Positions 7,670 to 16,678 are shown, counted from the stretch's first letter. The stretch is 64,000 bases of DNA from Paractinoplanes aksuensis (GCF_024137025.1 NZ_JAMYJR010000030.1:1-64000), one strand, 5' to 3'. Notes: generated by a model not told the origin, from the letters alone. Numbers and translations: made by a program.

Positions 7670-8523
7670 CGGGTGCTCCCGTGCAGCCGCTCGAGGAGGG
7701 CTGCCACCCGCGGGTCGTCGGGGGCCGAGGGCTGGTGGACGACGTGGTAGGTGACCGGGGGCAGGTCGGCGACCGGTTTCGCCTCCATCCCGGGCGGGGT
7801 GGGCACGCAGCCGTTGACGATGGCCAGGCCGACCCCGAGCGCGGCGAAGTGGCTGATCAGCGGCCAGCCCTCGGCCTCCACCGCCACCGACCAGTCGGCG
7901 CCGGCCGCTCGTAATGACTGCTCGAGCTGCATCCGCTGCGGGCGGTGCTGCGGCGGCACGACGAGCGCTTCCCCGTCCAGGTCGGGCAGCGTGACCCGGC
8001 GTCGGCGGGCCAGGCGGTGGCCGGCCGGCACGAGCAGCACCTGTGGGAACGTGGTGAGCTCGGTGACCGTCAGGTCGTCCGGCAGCACGTCGAGAACGCT
8101 GACGCCCAGGTGGGCCTGACCACTGCGTACGGCGGAAAGCATCTGACGGTGATCGCAGTTGATCAGGCGCAGGCGGGTGGGCTGCATGGTGCGGATCGTG
8201 TCGCCGAGCAGGTAGAGGTAGGCGCCCTGCCCGGCCGCCAGCACCACGGGCCTGGTGGCGGTGGCCCCGGCGAACTCGCTCAGGAATTGCGTCAAACGCT
8301 CGTCGTGCGTGCGCGCGAAACGGGCCACCGCCTCGCCGTCGGTGGTGAGCACGAGCCGGCGCCCGTCGCGGTGGTAGAGCGGGCGGCCCAGTTCGGCCGC
8401 CAGCTTGCGGATCTTCACGTGCAGGGCGGGCTGCGAGATGTGCAGCTCGGCCGCGGCCCGGGTGAAGTTCAGGTGGTCGGCGAACACGGCGAACGCCGCC
8501 AGCGCGTCGGCCGAGACAGTCAT
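7666..8523 (-). CDS. LysR-family transcriptional regulator
   Basis: A 285-residue LysR-type regulator. The N-terminal winged helix contains NFTRAAAELHISQPALHVKIRKLAAELG, the canonical LysR recognition pattern. The remainder is a two-lobed effector domain ending PSAPDDPRVAALLERL. LysR proteins normally bind a small molecule and control a neighbouring gene. Here the coupled membrane protein, which overlaps by 4 bp, is the closest partner. Confidence 0.92.
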   Translation of the reverse strand: MTVSADALAAFAVFADHLNFTRAAAELHISQPALHVKIRKLAAELGRPLYHRDGRRLVLTTDGEAVARFARTHDERLTQFLSEFAGATATRPVVLAAGQGAYLYLLGDTIRTMQPTRLRLINCDHRQMLSAVRSGQAHLGVSVLDVLPDDLTVTELTTFPQVLLVPAGHRLARRRRVTLPDLDGEALVVPPQHRPQRMQLEQSLRAAGADWSVAVEAEGWPLISHFAALGVGLAIVNGCVPTPPGMEAKPVADLPPVTYHVVHQPSAPDDPRVAALLERLHGSTR

Positions 8524-8616
8524 GTCCCGGAACGTTAGTGCAGCGGCCGATGGGCGTCGCAGCGCGCGGACGATCGGCCTGCGCGACAGCCGCGGCCACC
8601 CGATGGCCGCTGTGGC

Positions 8617-9000
8617 TCAGTGGATCGGATAAAGGTCGAACCGACCCCAGGCCAGGAAGGCGAACAGGCTCAGATAGAACAGGTCGCCCGGCAGCAGCTT
8701 CCACTCCCGGCGGCGGAAGCGGGTGGTCGCGGCCCCGGCCATGAACAACGCCAGCCCGCAGGCCGCGAGCGGGGTCAGCACGGGCGCGACGCCGGACGCG
8801 GCCGGCAGGATCAGGCCCAGACAGCCGATGATCTTGATGGTTCCGATGGCTTTGAGGTGGGCGTCGCCGAAGTCGTCGACCCAGTGCTGGCTGGGCCTGA
8901 GGGCGCGGTAGCGCTGCCTCGGCAACAGCAGCAGACTGGCTCCGCCGGCGGTGAACGCGAGGGCGAGAGCACCGGCCAGGATCCACAGGGTGAGGTTCAC
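8617..9000 (-). CDS. DoxX-family membrane protein
   Basis: A 127-residue four-helix membrane protein. It has the DoxX-like central region HLKAIGTIKIIGCLGLILPAA and a short cytosolic tail. The GTG start at 9000 follows AAGGAG with 6-nt spacing. It is divergent from the ECF41-like sigma factor at 9077. The substrate is unknown; DoxX proteins are linked to quinone or redox chemistry. Confidence 0.85.
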   Translation of the reverse strand: MNLTLWILAGALALAFTAGGASLLLLPRQRYRALRPSQHWVDDFGDAHLKAIGTIKIIGCLGLILPAASGVAPVLTPLAACGLALFMAGAATTRFRRREWKLLPGDLFYLSLFAFLAWGRFDLYPIH

Positions 9001-9076
9001 GGTTGCTCCTTCTTGTTACGTCGGCCCGTCCGGGCTCGTCGTGGGGATGACGAGATCGAACGGGAAGAGGTAACCG

Positions 9077-9922
9077 ATGAGGGCAGAGGCGTTCCAGGCA
9101 CATCGTGAACGGCTGCTGGCGATCGCCACGCGGGTTCTGGGCAACCGGGCCGACGCCGAGGACGTCGTGCAGGAGGCGTGGCTGCGGCTGGCGCGCCAGG
9201 AGCCCGGAACGGTGGACAACCTGGCCGGCTGGCTCACCACCGTGGTCGGCCGGTTGAGCATCGATGTGCTGCGGGCCCGAACCGCCAAAGCCGAGATTCT
9301 GTACGACACCCCGCCGCACGAGCCCGTCGTCAGTGAGGACGATCCGGCGGACCAGGCGCTGCAGGCCGAATCGCTCGGGTTGGCGCTGCTGGTCGTGCTG
9401 GGCGCGCTGGGCCCGGACGAGCGGCTGTCGTTCGTGCTGCACGACCTGTTCGCGGTGCCGTTCGCCGAGATCGGCCCGATCATCGGCAAGTCGGCCGACG
9501 CGGCGAAGATGGCGGCCAGCCGGGCCCGCCGCAAGGTCCATGGCGCCGCCCGCCCCACCAGCGGCCTCAACCAGCAGCGCGAGGTGGTCGACGCGTTCCT
9601 GGCCGCGGCCCGCGACGGCGACTTCGAGGGGCTGCTGGCCGTCCTCGACCCGGACCTGACGTGGGAGGTGACGAGCGTCCGGGGTGTCACGGTGACGCGG
9701 GGCCGGGCCGAGTTGGCCCACGCGGCCGGGCGTGGTGGCGCGCTGGGCTTCACCGCTCGGCGCGTCCTGGTCGACGGGCAGCCCGGGATTCTCGCCTGGG
9801 GGCCGGCTGGGCAGCCGGTGGGCCTGATGGCCTGCACGATCGAGAACGGGCGCATGACCAGAGTCGTCTCGCTCACCGACCGCGCACAGCTGCGACGGAT
9901 CGACCTACAATCGGCCGGGTGA
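9077..9922 (+). CDS. ECF sigma factor with C-terminal SnoaL-like domain (SigJ/ECF41 type)
   Basis: A 281-residue extracytoplasmic-function sigma factor. Region 2 contains GNRADAEDVVQEAWLRLAR; the linker PPHEP resembles the ECF41 hallmark WLPEP; region 4 contains FAEIGPIIGKSADAAKMAASRARRKV. Residues 170-275 form a SnoaL-like extension with VLVDGQPG near its end, which in ECF41 proteins controls activity in place of an anti-sigma factor. ECF41 genes usually sit beside a COE or DoxX-type target, and here DoxX is divergent 76 bp away. Confidence 0.88.
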   Translation: MRAEAFQAHRERLLAIATRVLGNRADAEDVVQEAWLRLARQEPGTVDNLAGWLTTVVGRLSIDVLRARTAKAEILYDTPPHEPVVSEDDPADQALQAESLGLALLVVLGALGPDERLSFVLHDLFAVPFAEIGPIIGKSADAAKMAASRARRKVHGAARPTSGLNQQREVVDAFLAAARDGDFEGLLAVLDPDLTWEVTSVRGVTVTRGRAELAHAAGRGGALGFTARRVLVDGQPGILAWGPAGQPVGLMACTIENGRMTRVVSLTDRAQLRRIDLQSAG

Positions 9923-9927
9923 AGTAA

Positions 9928-9956
9928 TTGACGCACGACAACGACACTCGTACTTT
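9928..9956 (+). promoter_or_regulatory. Candidate promoter of the SigB/SigF-like sigma gene
   Basis: TTGACG (9928-9933) and TACTTT (9951-9956) are separated by 17 bp, giving an untranslated leader of about 130 nt. Spacing is ideal; the match to the -10 consensus is moderate. Confidence 0.45.
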
Positions 9957-10089
9957 CGGGTGGTCGATGGTCGTTCGTTGGGCTAGGGTCACAGCATTGA
10001 GTGACGGATGGCGCGTACCGGCCCGGCCGGAGCAGGCGCGTCAGTGGTGGGGACGTCCGGCAGCTCAACAGTGACGTGAAGGACTGTCC

Positions 10090-10860
10090 ATGCCCACGAC
10101 CATGACCAGCACCACTCCGGCCGACGCGGCCGAGCTCGTCAACGCCATGGCCGCACTCCCGGCCGAGCACCCGGACCGGTCCCGGCTGCGCGACCGTGCC
10201 ATCGAGGCCTGGTTACCCCTGGCTCGCCACCTCGCCCAGCGTTACGCCAACCGTGGCGAGCACATCGACGACCTCTTCCAGACGGCCACGGTCGGCCTGC
10301 TCAAGGCGATCGACCGGTTCGACCCCCAGTTCGGGGTCGACTTCGCCGGCTATGCCATCCCGACCGTCGTCGGCGAGATCAAGCGGCACTTCCGCGACCG
10401 CACCTGGTCGATCCGGGTGCCGCGCCGCCTGCAGGAGATGCGGATGGCCATCACCGCCGCCAACAACGAGCTGACCCAGACCCTGGGCCACTCCGCGACG
10501 GTGGCCGAGATCGCCGCCCACCTGAAGGTCACCGAGGAAGAAGTGCTCGAGGGCCTCGAGGGCGGCCGTGCCTACTCGGCCACGTCGCTGTCGACCCCGG
10601 TCGGCATGGAGAGCGGCCTCGAACTGGGCGACACCCTGGGCGGCGAGGACCACGGCTACGAACTGGCCGAGGCCCGGATCGCCCTCGGCCCCGCTATGTC
10701 GTGCCTCACCGAGCGCGAGCAGCGCATCATCACGCTGCGCTTCTACGGCAACCTGACCCAGACGGAGATCGCCCGTCAGATCGGCGTCTCCCAGATGCAC
10801 GTCTCCCGCCTGATCAGCCAGGCCCTGACCAAGCTCCGCACCCAACTCGCCGCCGGCTGA
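10090..10860 (+). CDS. SigB/SigF-subfamily RNA polymerase sigma factor
   Basis: A 256-residue group 3 sigma factor. It contains region 2 (IDDLFQTATVGLLKAIDRFDP and a -10 recognition segment near TWSIRVPRRLQEMR), region 3, and region 4 (LTQTEIARQIGVSQMHVSRLIS). This is the layout of SigB/SigF stress and development sigma factors, normally held by a partner-switching anti-sigma system. No anti-sigma gene adjoins it; a STAS anti-anti-sigma-like protein lies at 30535 but is unlinked. ATG 10090 follows GAAGGA. Confidence 0.92.
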   Translation: MPTTMTSTTPADAAELVNAMAALPAEHPDRSRLRDRAIEAWLPLARHLAQRYANRGEHIDDLFQTATVGLLKAIDRFDPQFGVDFAGYAIPTVVGEIKRHFRDRTWSIRVPRRLQEMRMAITAANNELTQTLGHSATVAEIAAHLKVTEEEVLEGLEGGRAYSATSLSTPVGMESGLELGDTLGGEDHGYELAEARIALGPAMSCLTEREQRIITLRFYGNLTQTEIARQIGVSQMHVSRLISQALTKLRTQLAAG

Positions 10861-10866
10861 CGACCG

Positions 10867-11760
10867 TCAGAGCGGGCGGCGGACGATGAACGCGGTGGCG
10901 TCCCGTCGGCTGATGACGACGCCGCCGCGTTGGGCGGCCAGGAAGTGGCCGGGGTAGTTCACGGATTCGAGCAGGACGGCGGCGTCGTTGTCGCGGGCCG
11001 GGCGGGGGCAGAATGTGGCGTCCTGGTCGTACAGACCGGAGCCGTCGCGGCGGTCCAGGCGCAGGACGTAGTCGCGGTGGCGCAGGAAGTAGCCGGGGAA
11101 GTTGCCGGCCTCCAACGAGAAGCACGCGTCGCGGGCCAGGCCCTTGCGGACGGTGAAGCGGGCGTCGTCGCGGGCCGGGCTGCCGGCGCCGACCGGGTCG
11201 AGGCGGGCCACGAAGTCGCGGTGGCGCAGGCGGTAGCCGGGGCGGTCGGCCAGTTCGAGGCCGACCGTCGCGCCGGCGGCCAGGCGGGGCGGCGGGGGCG
11301 TGGTCGGTGCGGTCGTGCGCGGCGGGGTCGTGGGTGGGGTCGTGCCAGCCTTCTCGGCCGGGCGGGTGCCGGCCCGGTGGTGGGTGGGCGTGCGGATCAC
11401 CGAGCCTGGGCCCTCGCTGGTGGCGCTCGGCGCCGGCTCGACCGACACCGGGTCGGTCGGGTCGAGCGGTGGCGGCACGAAGCGCTGGGTCAGGGACGGG
11501 CCGGGGTCGTCGTCGCGCAGGGAGAGGGCGGTCAGACCGGCCACCGCGATCAGCACACCGGTGGCCACCGCGACCAGCGCGCGGCGGCCGGTGGTGCCGC
11601 GGGTGCGGGACGGCGACGAGGCCGGCCAGAACCCGGCGGGCAGCGCACGCCGGGGGAACTTCGTGGGGGGTGCGGGTAGGGGGAGCGGCCCGTTCGCGTC
11701 TCGGTAGGGCGGGACCCAGCCGCCGATCCGCAGGCGGTCCTGGCTGTCCTTCTCGGGCAT
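10867..11760 (-). CDS. Membrane-anchored protein with AbfB (arabinose-binding) domain
   Basis: A 297-residue protein with a short cytoplasmic N-terminus, one membrane segment (ALVAVATGVLIAVAGLTAL, near residues 60-80), a Pro/Thr linker, and an AbfB beta-trefoil from about 160. Repeats of the type PGYFLRHRDYVLRLD mark this fold, which binds arabinofuranose side chains. It is probably displayed outside the cell. The gene is convergent with the sigma gene, ends 6 bp from it, and is divergent from 11972. Confidence 0.82.
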   Translation of the reverse strand: MPEKDSQDRLRIGGWVPPYRDANGPLPLPAPPTKFPRRALPAGFWPASSPSRTRGTTGRRALVAVATGVLIAVAGLTALSLRDDDPGPSLTQRFVPPPLDPTDPVSVEPAPSATSEGPGSVIRTPTHHRAGTRPAEKAGTTPPTTPPRTTAPTTPPPPRLAAGATVGLELADRPGYRLRHRDFVARLDPVGAGSPARDDARFTVRKGLARDACFSLEAGNFPGYFLRHRDYVLRLDRRDGSGLYDQDATFCPRPARDNDAAVLLESVNYPGHFLAAQRGGVVISRRDATAFIVRRPL

Positions 11761-11971
11761 TCTTGGTTCCGCTCCGCGCCATCGGCTAAGACACTTTTAA
11801 GCTGACGGAAAGGCATTCTTACGGTGAAATCGGCTAGGGGCAAGAGTGTTGCGCGTTCGGGCAGAGACTGAGCGGGCGCGTCCTCATCGAACTGTCGGCT
11901 GATCTCTCCCGTACTCCCCGGTGACGGCGCCCGGGCCCACGGTCGCCGCGGCCGCACCGAGGAGGCGCGCG

Positions 11972-13072
11972 ATGGAAGGCTCCGCCCTCCCTCCGCCCAG
12001 TGACGACCATCAGACCGACACGTACGACAACAGCACGTACGCCGGATCGGCCGACCAGCCCGCCCGGTCCGGCACCGTGACGTTCCCCCGCATCTCCGAC
12101 TACTGGCCGGAAGAGAACGGCCCCCGGCCCGCGGCGACCAGCGCCCGGCCCGCAGATGACGGCCCCCGGCCCGCGGCGACCAGCGCACCGCCCGTACCGG
12201 GAAGCGCCGCACCGAAGAGAGCCCGGCTGCGGCTGATCGCCGGTGCGGCCGGCGCGGTGCTGGTCCTCAGCGTCGGCGGTGTGGCCCTGGCCCGGCTCGG
12301 CGGCGGGGACGAGGACCCGGCGCCGTCACCCCCGGCGGCGGCCGACCCCGGCATCATCGTCGGCGGTACCCCGAACCCGCCGGTCTCGATCGCCCCGGCG
12401 CCCCCCTCGGCCGCCGTCACCACGCCACCGGCCTCGGCCCCGGCCGCCCCGGCGTCGCCGACGGCCCCGCCCGGCCCGGCCTTCGCCGCCGGCACCTTCG
12501 TGCTGGCCTCGGATCTGACCGAGCTCAACGTCACCCTCGGCCGCCCGTCGGGCAACGGCGTGGCCCGGGTCGGCTCGCCCGACGGCAGCGGCGTGGTGCC
12601 CGACGCCGACCTCGACGGCACCACCCTCGAGCTGACCGCCAGGAAGAAGGGCGACGAGGACGGTTCGGGCCAGGTCGACGTGGTGCTGGACGAGCGGATC
12701 GCCTGGACCGTCCGCATGGACGGCGGCGTCAAGCGGGGCATGTTCGCGATGGCCGGCGGCAAGGTGGGCGACTTCTATTTCGAGGGTGGCGCCGACCGCC
12801 TCGAGCTGACCCTGCCCCGGCAGGAACGCCAGATCGAGATCCGGATGGCCGGCGGCGTGCACCGCTGGACCATCGGCACCGAGGGGGAGTTCCCGGTCCG
12901 GGTCAAGATCCGCAAGGGGGCCGGTTCGGTCGACCTCAACGGCGACCGTGACGAGGGCGTCGACCGCGGGCGGACCCTGCGTGCGCAGGGCTCGGACACG
13001 AAGTCGGGTGGCCTGCGGATCGAGGCCGTGGCCGGCATCGGATCACTTTCGGTGGCCCCGCTCGAGGCGTAA
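11972..13072 (+). CDS. Anchored protein with Pro-rich linker and C-terminal beta-rich domain, function unknown
   Basis: A 366-residue protein from ATG 11972, preceded by GGAGG. A Pro/Arg cytoplasmic part carries two copies of a DGPRPAATSA-like motif. A single membrane segment lies near residues 90-110, then a Pro/Ala linker, then an extracellular beta-rich domain with repeated GG turns (MDGGVKRGMF, MAGGVHRWTI) that may be a DUF of the adhesin or sialidase type. Its topology matches the AbfB protein encoded divergently. No enzymatic motif is visible. Confidence 0.7.
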   Translation: MEGSALPPPSDDHQTDTYDNSTYAGSADQPARSGTVTFPRISDYWPEENGPRPAATSARPADDGPRPAATSAPPVPGSAAPKRARLRLIAGAAGAVLVLSVGGVALARLGGGDEDPAPSPPAAADPGIIVGGTPNPPVSIAPAPPSAAVTTPPASAPAAPASPTAPPGPAFAAGTFVLASDLTELNVTLGRPSGNGVARVGSPDGSGVVPDADLDGTTLELTARKKGDEDGSGQVDVVLDERIAWTVRMDGGVKRGMFAMAGGKVGDFYFEGGADRLELTLPRQERQIEIRMAGGVHRWTIGTEGEFPVRVKIRKGAGSVDLNGDRDEGVDRGRTLRAQGSDTKSGGLRIEAVAGIGSLSVAPLEA

Positions 13073-13132
13073 TGCGGCTTTTCCGCCGGGCGGGGTTGCA
13101 GGGCCTCTTCCCGTTTTGGGAGAGTCCACGGA

Positions 13133-13879
13133 ATGTCGGACGATCGACTTGACCACCTGCACGAGCTGGCCGAAGAGGGCGCCGCCTTCGCCGGCCGGGC
13201 CCGTGCCGCCGAGCAGCGCGCGTCCGGCGCCACCGCGTCCGACCGCACCGGCGCGGTCACTGTCACGCTCGACGACGAGGGCCGGGTCAGCGGGGTCGCG
13301 GTCGGGTCCGGGTGGCGGCGGCTCATCGGGTCGCTCGCCCTCGACGAGGCCGTGATCGAGGCGGTCCGGTCGGCCGGCGAGCGCCGGTTCGAGGCCTGGG
13401 GCGACGCGTACGCCGACCCGGGGCCCGCCCCGGCGGCCGGGTTCGACCGCGACGAGTTCACCCGCCGCCTGCAGGACGCGGTGACCGGCAGCGGCCCGAT
13501 GTCGGCCGAGGACAGTCAGGCCGCGCTGCGCGAACTGCTCGCCCTCGTCGAGTCGATCGACCAGGGGCTCGACGAGGCGTCGGCCGCGCTGACCGGGGCG
13601 CTCGCGGCGACGTGGACGGGGCGCAGCCCCGACCGGAAGGTCCAGGTCACGGTGACCGGGGGCGGTGACGTCACGGCCGTCGGTTACGACCGCCAGTGGT
13701 TGCTCCAGGCGCACGAGATCAACATCGCGCGGCAGACCGCCGCGGCGTTCCGCGCGGCCTACGAAGAGGCCGGGCGGCACGGCGTACGGGAGATTGTGGC
13801 CGACAGCCGTCTCGGTGAGACCCAGGTTCTGGCGCAAGACCCGGTGGCCCTGGCCCGGCGGCTGCGGCTCATCGACTGA
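13133..13879 (+). CDS. YbaB/EbfC-like protein of an ESX-associated cassette
   Basis: A 248-residue protein with two YbaB-like halves: TGAVTVTLDDEGRVSGVAVGSGW near residues 40-60 and RKVQVTVTGGGDVTAVGYDRQW near 164-185, each with helices at its ends. Such tandem YbaB proteins are common beside ESX/WXG100 genes in actinobacteria. It is the first gene of a tight five-gene run. Nucleoid binding is known for single-domain YbaB; a role in secretion is inference from context. Confidence 0.75.
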   Translation: MSDDRLDHLHELAEEGAAFAGRARAAEQRASGATASDRTGAVTVTLDDEGRVSGVAVGSGWRRLIGSLALDEAVIEAVRSAGERRFEAWGDAYADPGPAPAAGFDRDEFTRRLQDAVTGSGPMSAEDSQAALRELLALVESIDQGLDEASAALTGALAATWTGRSPDRKVQVTVTGGGDVTAVGYDRQWLLQAHEINIARQTAAAFRAAYEEAGRHGVREIVADSRLGETQVLAQDPVALARRLRLID

Positions 13880-13890
13880 ACGGGGGAACG

Positions 13891-14208
13891 ATGACGCTCA
13901 AGGCGGCGATCCAGGCGCTGCGCGTCGACGCGGCGACCTGGGACGAGACGTCCGGGGTGCTGAGCCACGCGGCCGGCGAGGCGGGCGCGCTCACGCTGAC
14001 CGAGGGCGACCTGTCGTGGGCGAGCCGGCCGACCGGGCTGCTCGACACGTACGCCGAGATCCAGGCCAAGGTCGCGGCGCTGCTGGCCCAGGGCGCGCGG
14101 ACCCATGCCGAGCTGGCCCGCACGCTCGACCAGGTCGCGACGGCCTACGAACGCGACGACGAGGAGGCCGCGGCGCGGCTCGGAGGGGTGTGGGACGTCC
14201 GTGACTAG
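13891..14208 (+). CDS. EspC-like ESX-associated small protein
   Basis: A 105-residue helical protein with the size and heptad-rich look of the EspC/DUF2580 and WXG100 families: two long helices around a central turn (SWASRPTGLLDTYAEIQAKV). ATG 13891 is preceded by GGGGGA. It overlaps the next gene by 8 bp. A type VII secretion cargo or chaperone role is likely, but the conserved signal YxxxD/E is only loosely matched (YERDDEE). Confidence 0.7.
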   Translation: MTLKAAIQALRVDAATWDETSGVLSHAAGEAGALTLTEGDLSWASRPTGLLDTYAEIQAKVAALLAQGARTHAELARTLDQVATAYERDDEEAAARLGGVWDVRD

Positions 14209-14926
14209 CTCGACCGCGCAGGAGGACGACCTCATCGGCAAGATCATGTCTTTGCTGGACAAGGTCGAGCAGAAGACGAACGACCTCCAGAACTCGATCA
14301 ACTCGAAGATCGGCTTCCTCCCCGGCTACCTGCAGGACAAGGTGCGCAGCGGCTGGAAGAGCTTCTGCGATTTCATGAGCAAGGTCTGGTCCGACGTGCG
14401 GCAGTTCGTCACGCACCTGGGCTCGCCCAGCACGCTCACCGCCACCGCCAACGCCTGGAGCGATCGAATAGGCGGCCCGGTCAGCGGCCGGGTCCAGACC
14501 GCCGAGGCCGGCCTGCTCGAGGTCGACACCAACTGGGACGGTGACGCCGCCGAGGCCTACCGGCAGATGCTCCCGTTGCAGAAGGCCGCCCTGGAAAAGG
14601 TCAAGACGGTCTTCACCGACGGCATCACGACGATGCTCGGCGAGATGGTCAAGGCCATCAACCTGTTCTTCGGCGCCCTCGTCGTCGCGCTGGGCGCGCT
14701 GGTCATCGGCATCGTCGGCGCGGCCTCGTCCTCGGCCACGATCGTCGGCCTGCCCGCCGCCCCGTTCATCGCGGCCGGCGCCGCCGGTGCGGCCGCGGCC
14801 GCGTTCTTCGCGGGTGGGCTCAACCTGAGGTCGACCGCGGAAGCGGCCAACAGCACGTTGCGCCAGAAACTGAACGACAACGTCGGCTACCACGACGGCG
14901 CCTGGCCGCCGGCCACCGTCAGCTGA
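14201..14926 (+). CDS. WXG100-like helical protein with C-terminal membrane hairpin
   Basis: A 241-residue protein from GTG 14201, overlapping the EspC-like gene. The centre has the type VII helix-turn-helix signature NWDGDAAEAYRQM near residues 110-122, with long helices on both sides. Two hydrophobic helices follow (LFFGALVVALGALVIGIVGA and an Ala/Gly-rich one). This combination is typical of large WXG100-superfamily toxins or carriers, but no toxin domain is present. Confidence 0.72.
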   Translation: MTSSTAQEDDLIGKIMSLLDKVEQKTNDLQNSINSKIGFLPGYLQDKVRSGWKSFCDFMSKVWSDVRQFVTHLGSPSTLTATANAWSDRIGGPVSGRVQTAEAGLLEVDTNWDGDAAEAYRQMLPLQKAALEKVKTVFTDGITTMLGEMVKAINLFFGALVVALGALVIGIVGAASSSATIVGLPAAPFIAAGAAGAAAAAFFAGGLNLRSTAEAANSTLRQKLNDNVGYHDGAWPPATVS

Positions 14927-14934
14927 GGCCCGCC

Positions 14935-15273
14935 GTGATCAAAGCGCTGCTGGCGGTGCTGCTGCTGTGCGAGGCCGGCCTGGCCTACATCGGCGGCCAG
15001 GCCTGGTCCACGCTGCACGAGGACGGCGGCATCAGCGGCCTGGTGCTGCTGGGCGCCACGGGCGCGGCCGGCGTCCTGGTGATGGTGGCCCTGCTGCTGG
15101 GCCGCACCGGGCTGGGCACGGCCCTGGCCTGGTTGCGCCTGGCCGGCGTGTTCATCGCGGGCGCGGTGCTGGTGGCCGTGGGCGAGCTGACGCCGGGCTT
15201 CGGCGGGCTGCTGGCCCTGTTCGACGCGTTGCTCGGCGTGGTGCTGGCCGGCTTCGTCCGCCGGGGCCGGTGA
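14935..15273 (+). CDS. Four-helix membrane protein of the ESX-like cassette
   Basis: A 112-residue very hydrophobic protein with four predicted membrane helices, starting at GTG 14935, eight bases after the previous stop. It has no family motif that I recognise. The last four bases overlap the next start (GTGA), so it is translated with its neighbour. Confidence 0.68.
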   Translation: MIKALLAVLLLCEAGLAYIGGQAWSTLHEDGGISGLVLLGATGAAGVLVMVALLLGRTGLGTALAWLRLAGVFIAGAVLVAVGELTPGFGGLLALFDALLGVVLAGFVRRGR

Positions 15274-15923
15274 TCTCGCTGGACCCGATGGCCGGCGTGC
15301 TCGCTTTCTTCTGTGTGGCGTCGCTGGGCCTGGTGGTCATCGCGGCCCTGCTGGCCGCCCGGCAGCGCCGCCGCCGCGCCGGGCGCATCGTCGCCTGGGC
15401 CGTGCACGCGGGGTGGCAGGTGGTCGAGCGCCCGGCCGTGGACTGGGGCCGCCGCCTGCCCGGGGGCAACCCCGAGGGCGTACGCATGCTGTTGTCGGGC
15501 CACGTCGGCGGCCGCCCCGTGCTGGTGGGCGAGTACGAGGTCACCGACGTCCAGGTGACCACGGGTGCCGACGGCACGGCGACGACCACCCCGCACACGC
15601 GGCACTGGGTGGTGAGCGTGGCCATCCTCAACCACCCGTGGGCGCCGGCCACCGTCACGACCCGCGGCCGGCTGTCACGCCGCACGAACACCACTGGCGA
15701 TCCCGGCTTCGACAAGGCGTTCCGCATCGAGGGCGTGGTGGGCCCGTGGTGCACGCCGGCGCTGATCGCGGCCCACCTGGCCCGTCACGTGCCGGTGCCG
15801 TGGAGCGTGTCCGGCCCCGAACTGATGACCTGGACCGAGGGCCGCCTGCATCCGGCCCACCCGGTCGGCGACCTCGGCCCCCTGCTGCACCTGGCCGCCC
15901 TGCTCAACGGCCGACCGGCTTAG
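15270..15923 (+). CDS. Single-pass membrane protein of unknown function
   Basis: A 217-residue protein with one N-terminal membrane helix (GVLAFFCVASLGLVVIAALL) and a soluble C-terminal domain (GRIVAWAVHAGWQVVERP ... HTRHWVVSVAIL). GTG 15270 overlaps the upstream stop; an ATG at 15288 is the alternative. I do not recognise the soluble domain. It closes the five-gene cassette that begins at 13133. Confidence 0.65.
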   Translation: MISLDPMAGVLAFFCVASLGLVVIAALLAARQRRRRAGRIVAWAVHAGWQVVERPAVDWGRRLPGGNPEGVRMLLSGHVGGRPVLVGEYEVTDVQVTTGADGTATTTPHTRHWVVSVAILNHPWAPATVTTRGRLSRRTNTTGDPGFDKAFRIEGVVGPWCTPALIAAHLARHVPVPWSVSGPELMTWTEGRLHPAHPVGDLGPLLHLAALLNGRPA

Positions 15924-15933
15924 GATCGTCGCC

Positions 15934-16560
15934 ATGGCAACGGGGACGCAGGTGCTGGTGTTCGCGGGAGTGGTCGCACTCGGGGCGATGTCGCCCGGTC
16001 CCGACTTCGCCGTCGTCGTCCGGCACGCGATCGTCTCGGGGCGGGCGCGGGGCATCGCGGCCGCGACCGGTATCGCGGCGGGAGTTCTCGTCTGGGCCGC
16101 GGCTGCGGCCACCGGGATCGCGGCGCTGATCGCCTGGGCGCCGGGCGTGCTGACGGGCGTCAAAGTGGTGGGCGCGGCCTATCTGATCTTCCTTGGGGTG
16201 CGCGCCTGGCGCAGCGGCGGCTCGGCGTCCGAGGGGGAAGCGGAACAGCCGGCCGGTCGCGGGCTTTGGGTCGCCTTCCGCGACGGATTGCTGACCAACC
16301 TGCTCAACCCCAAGGCGGCTGTCTTCTTCGTGGCGCTGCTGCCGCAGTTCCTGCCGGCCCAGCCCGGCGTCCTCGACACGATCACCCTGTCGGCCACCGC
16401 CGTCGTCCTCAGCCTGGCCTGGTTCGTCGCCGTCGCGGTGCTCTTCGCGTCCTTCCGGCGGCTGCTCTCGCGGGCCGCCGTGCGGCGGGCGATCGACCGG
16501 GCCATGGGTGTGGTTCTCATCGGACTCGGCGTCCGGCTCGCCGTCACCACCACCCGCTGA
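15934..16560 (+). CDS. LysE/RhtB-family amino-acid exporter
   Basis: A 208-residue transporter with five to six membrane helices and the LysE/RhtB signatures MSPGPDFAVVVRHAI near residue 19 and LLTNLLNPKAAVFFVALLPQF near 121. The family exports amino acids such as lysine, threonine or homoserine lactone; the exact substrate is not readable. It starts 10 bp after the cassette above but encodes an unrelated function. Confidence 0.9.
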   Translation: MATGTQVLVFAGVVALGAMSPGPDFAVVVRHAIVSGRARGIAAATGIAAGVLVWAAAAATGIAALIAWAPGVLTGVKVVGAAYLIFLGVRAWRSGGSASEGEAEQPAGRGLWVAFRDGLLTNLLNPKAAVFFVALLPQFLPAQPGVLDTITLSATAVVLSLAWFVAVAVLFASFRRLLSRAAVRRAIDRAMGVVLIGLGVRLAVTTTR

Positions 16561-16678
16561 GCAAGTGCTGCGACCAGCGGCACGGGTGTGTCCGGGCCCG
16601 GCTGACCTGTTTGCGGTCGCGCGACCTCCTGACGGCGGCCACAACAATTCCACAACGGGGGTCGCTGAGACTGCTGGC

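Noticed and set aside
7670..9721. 873-codon minus-strand frame covering LysR, DoxX and the sigma gene
   Set aside because: It is out of frame with three clear genes. Only its last 189 codons (7100-7669) look like a real protein.
13133..15923. Complete type VII secretion locus
   Set aside because: No EccB, EccC, EccD, EccE or mycosin gene is present. Only accessory or substrate-like genes are seen.
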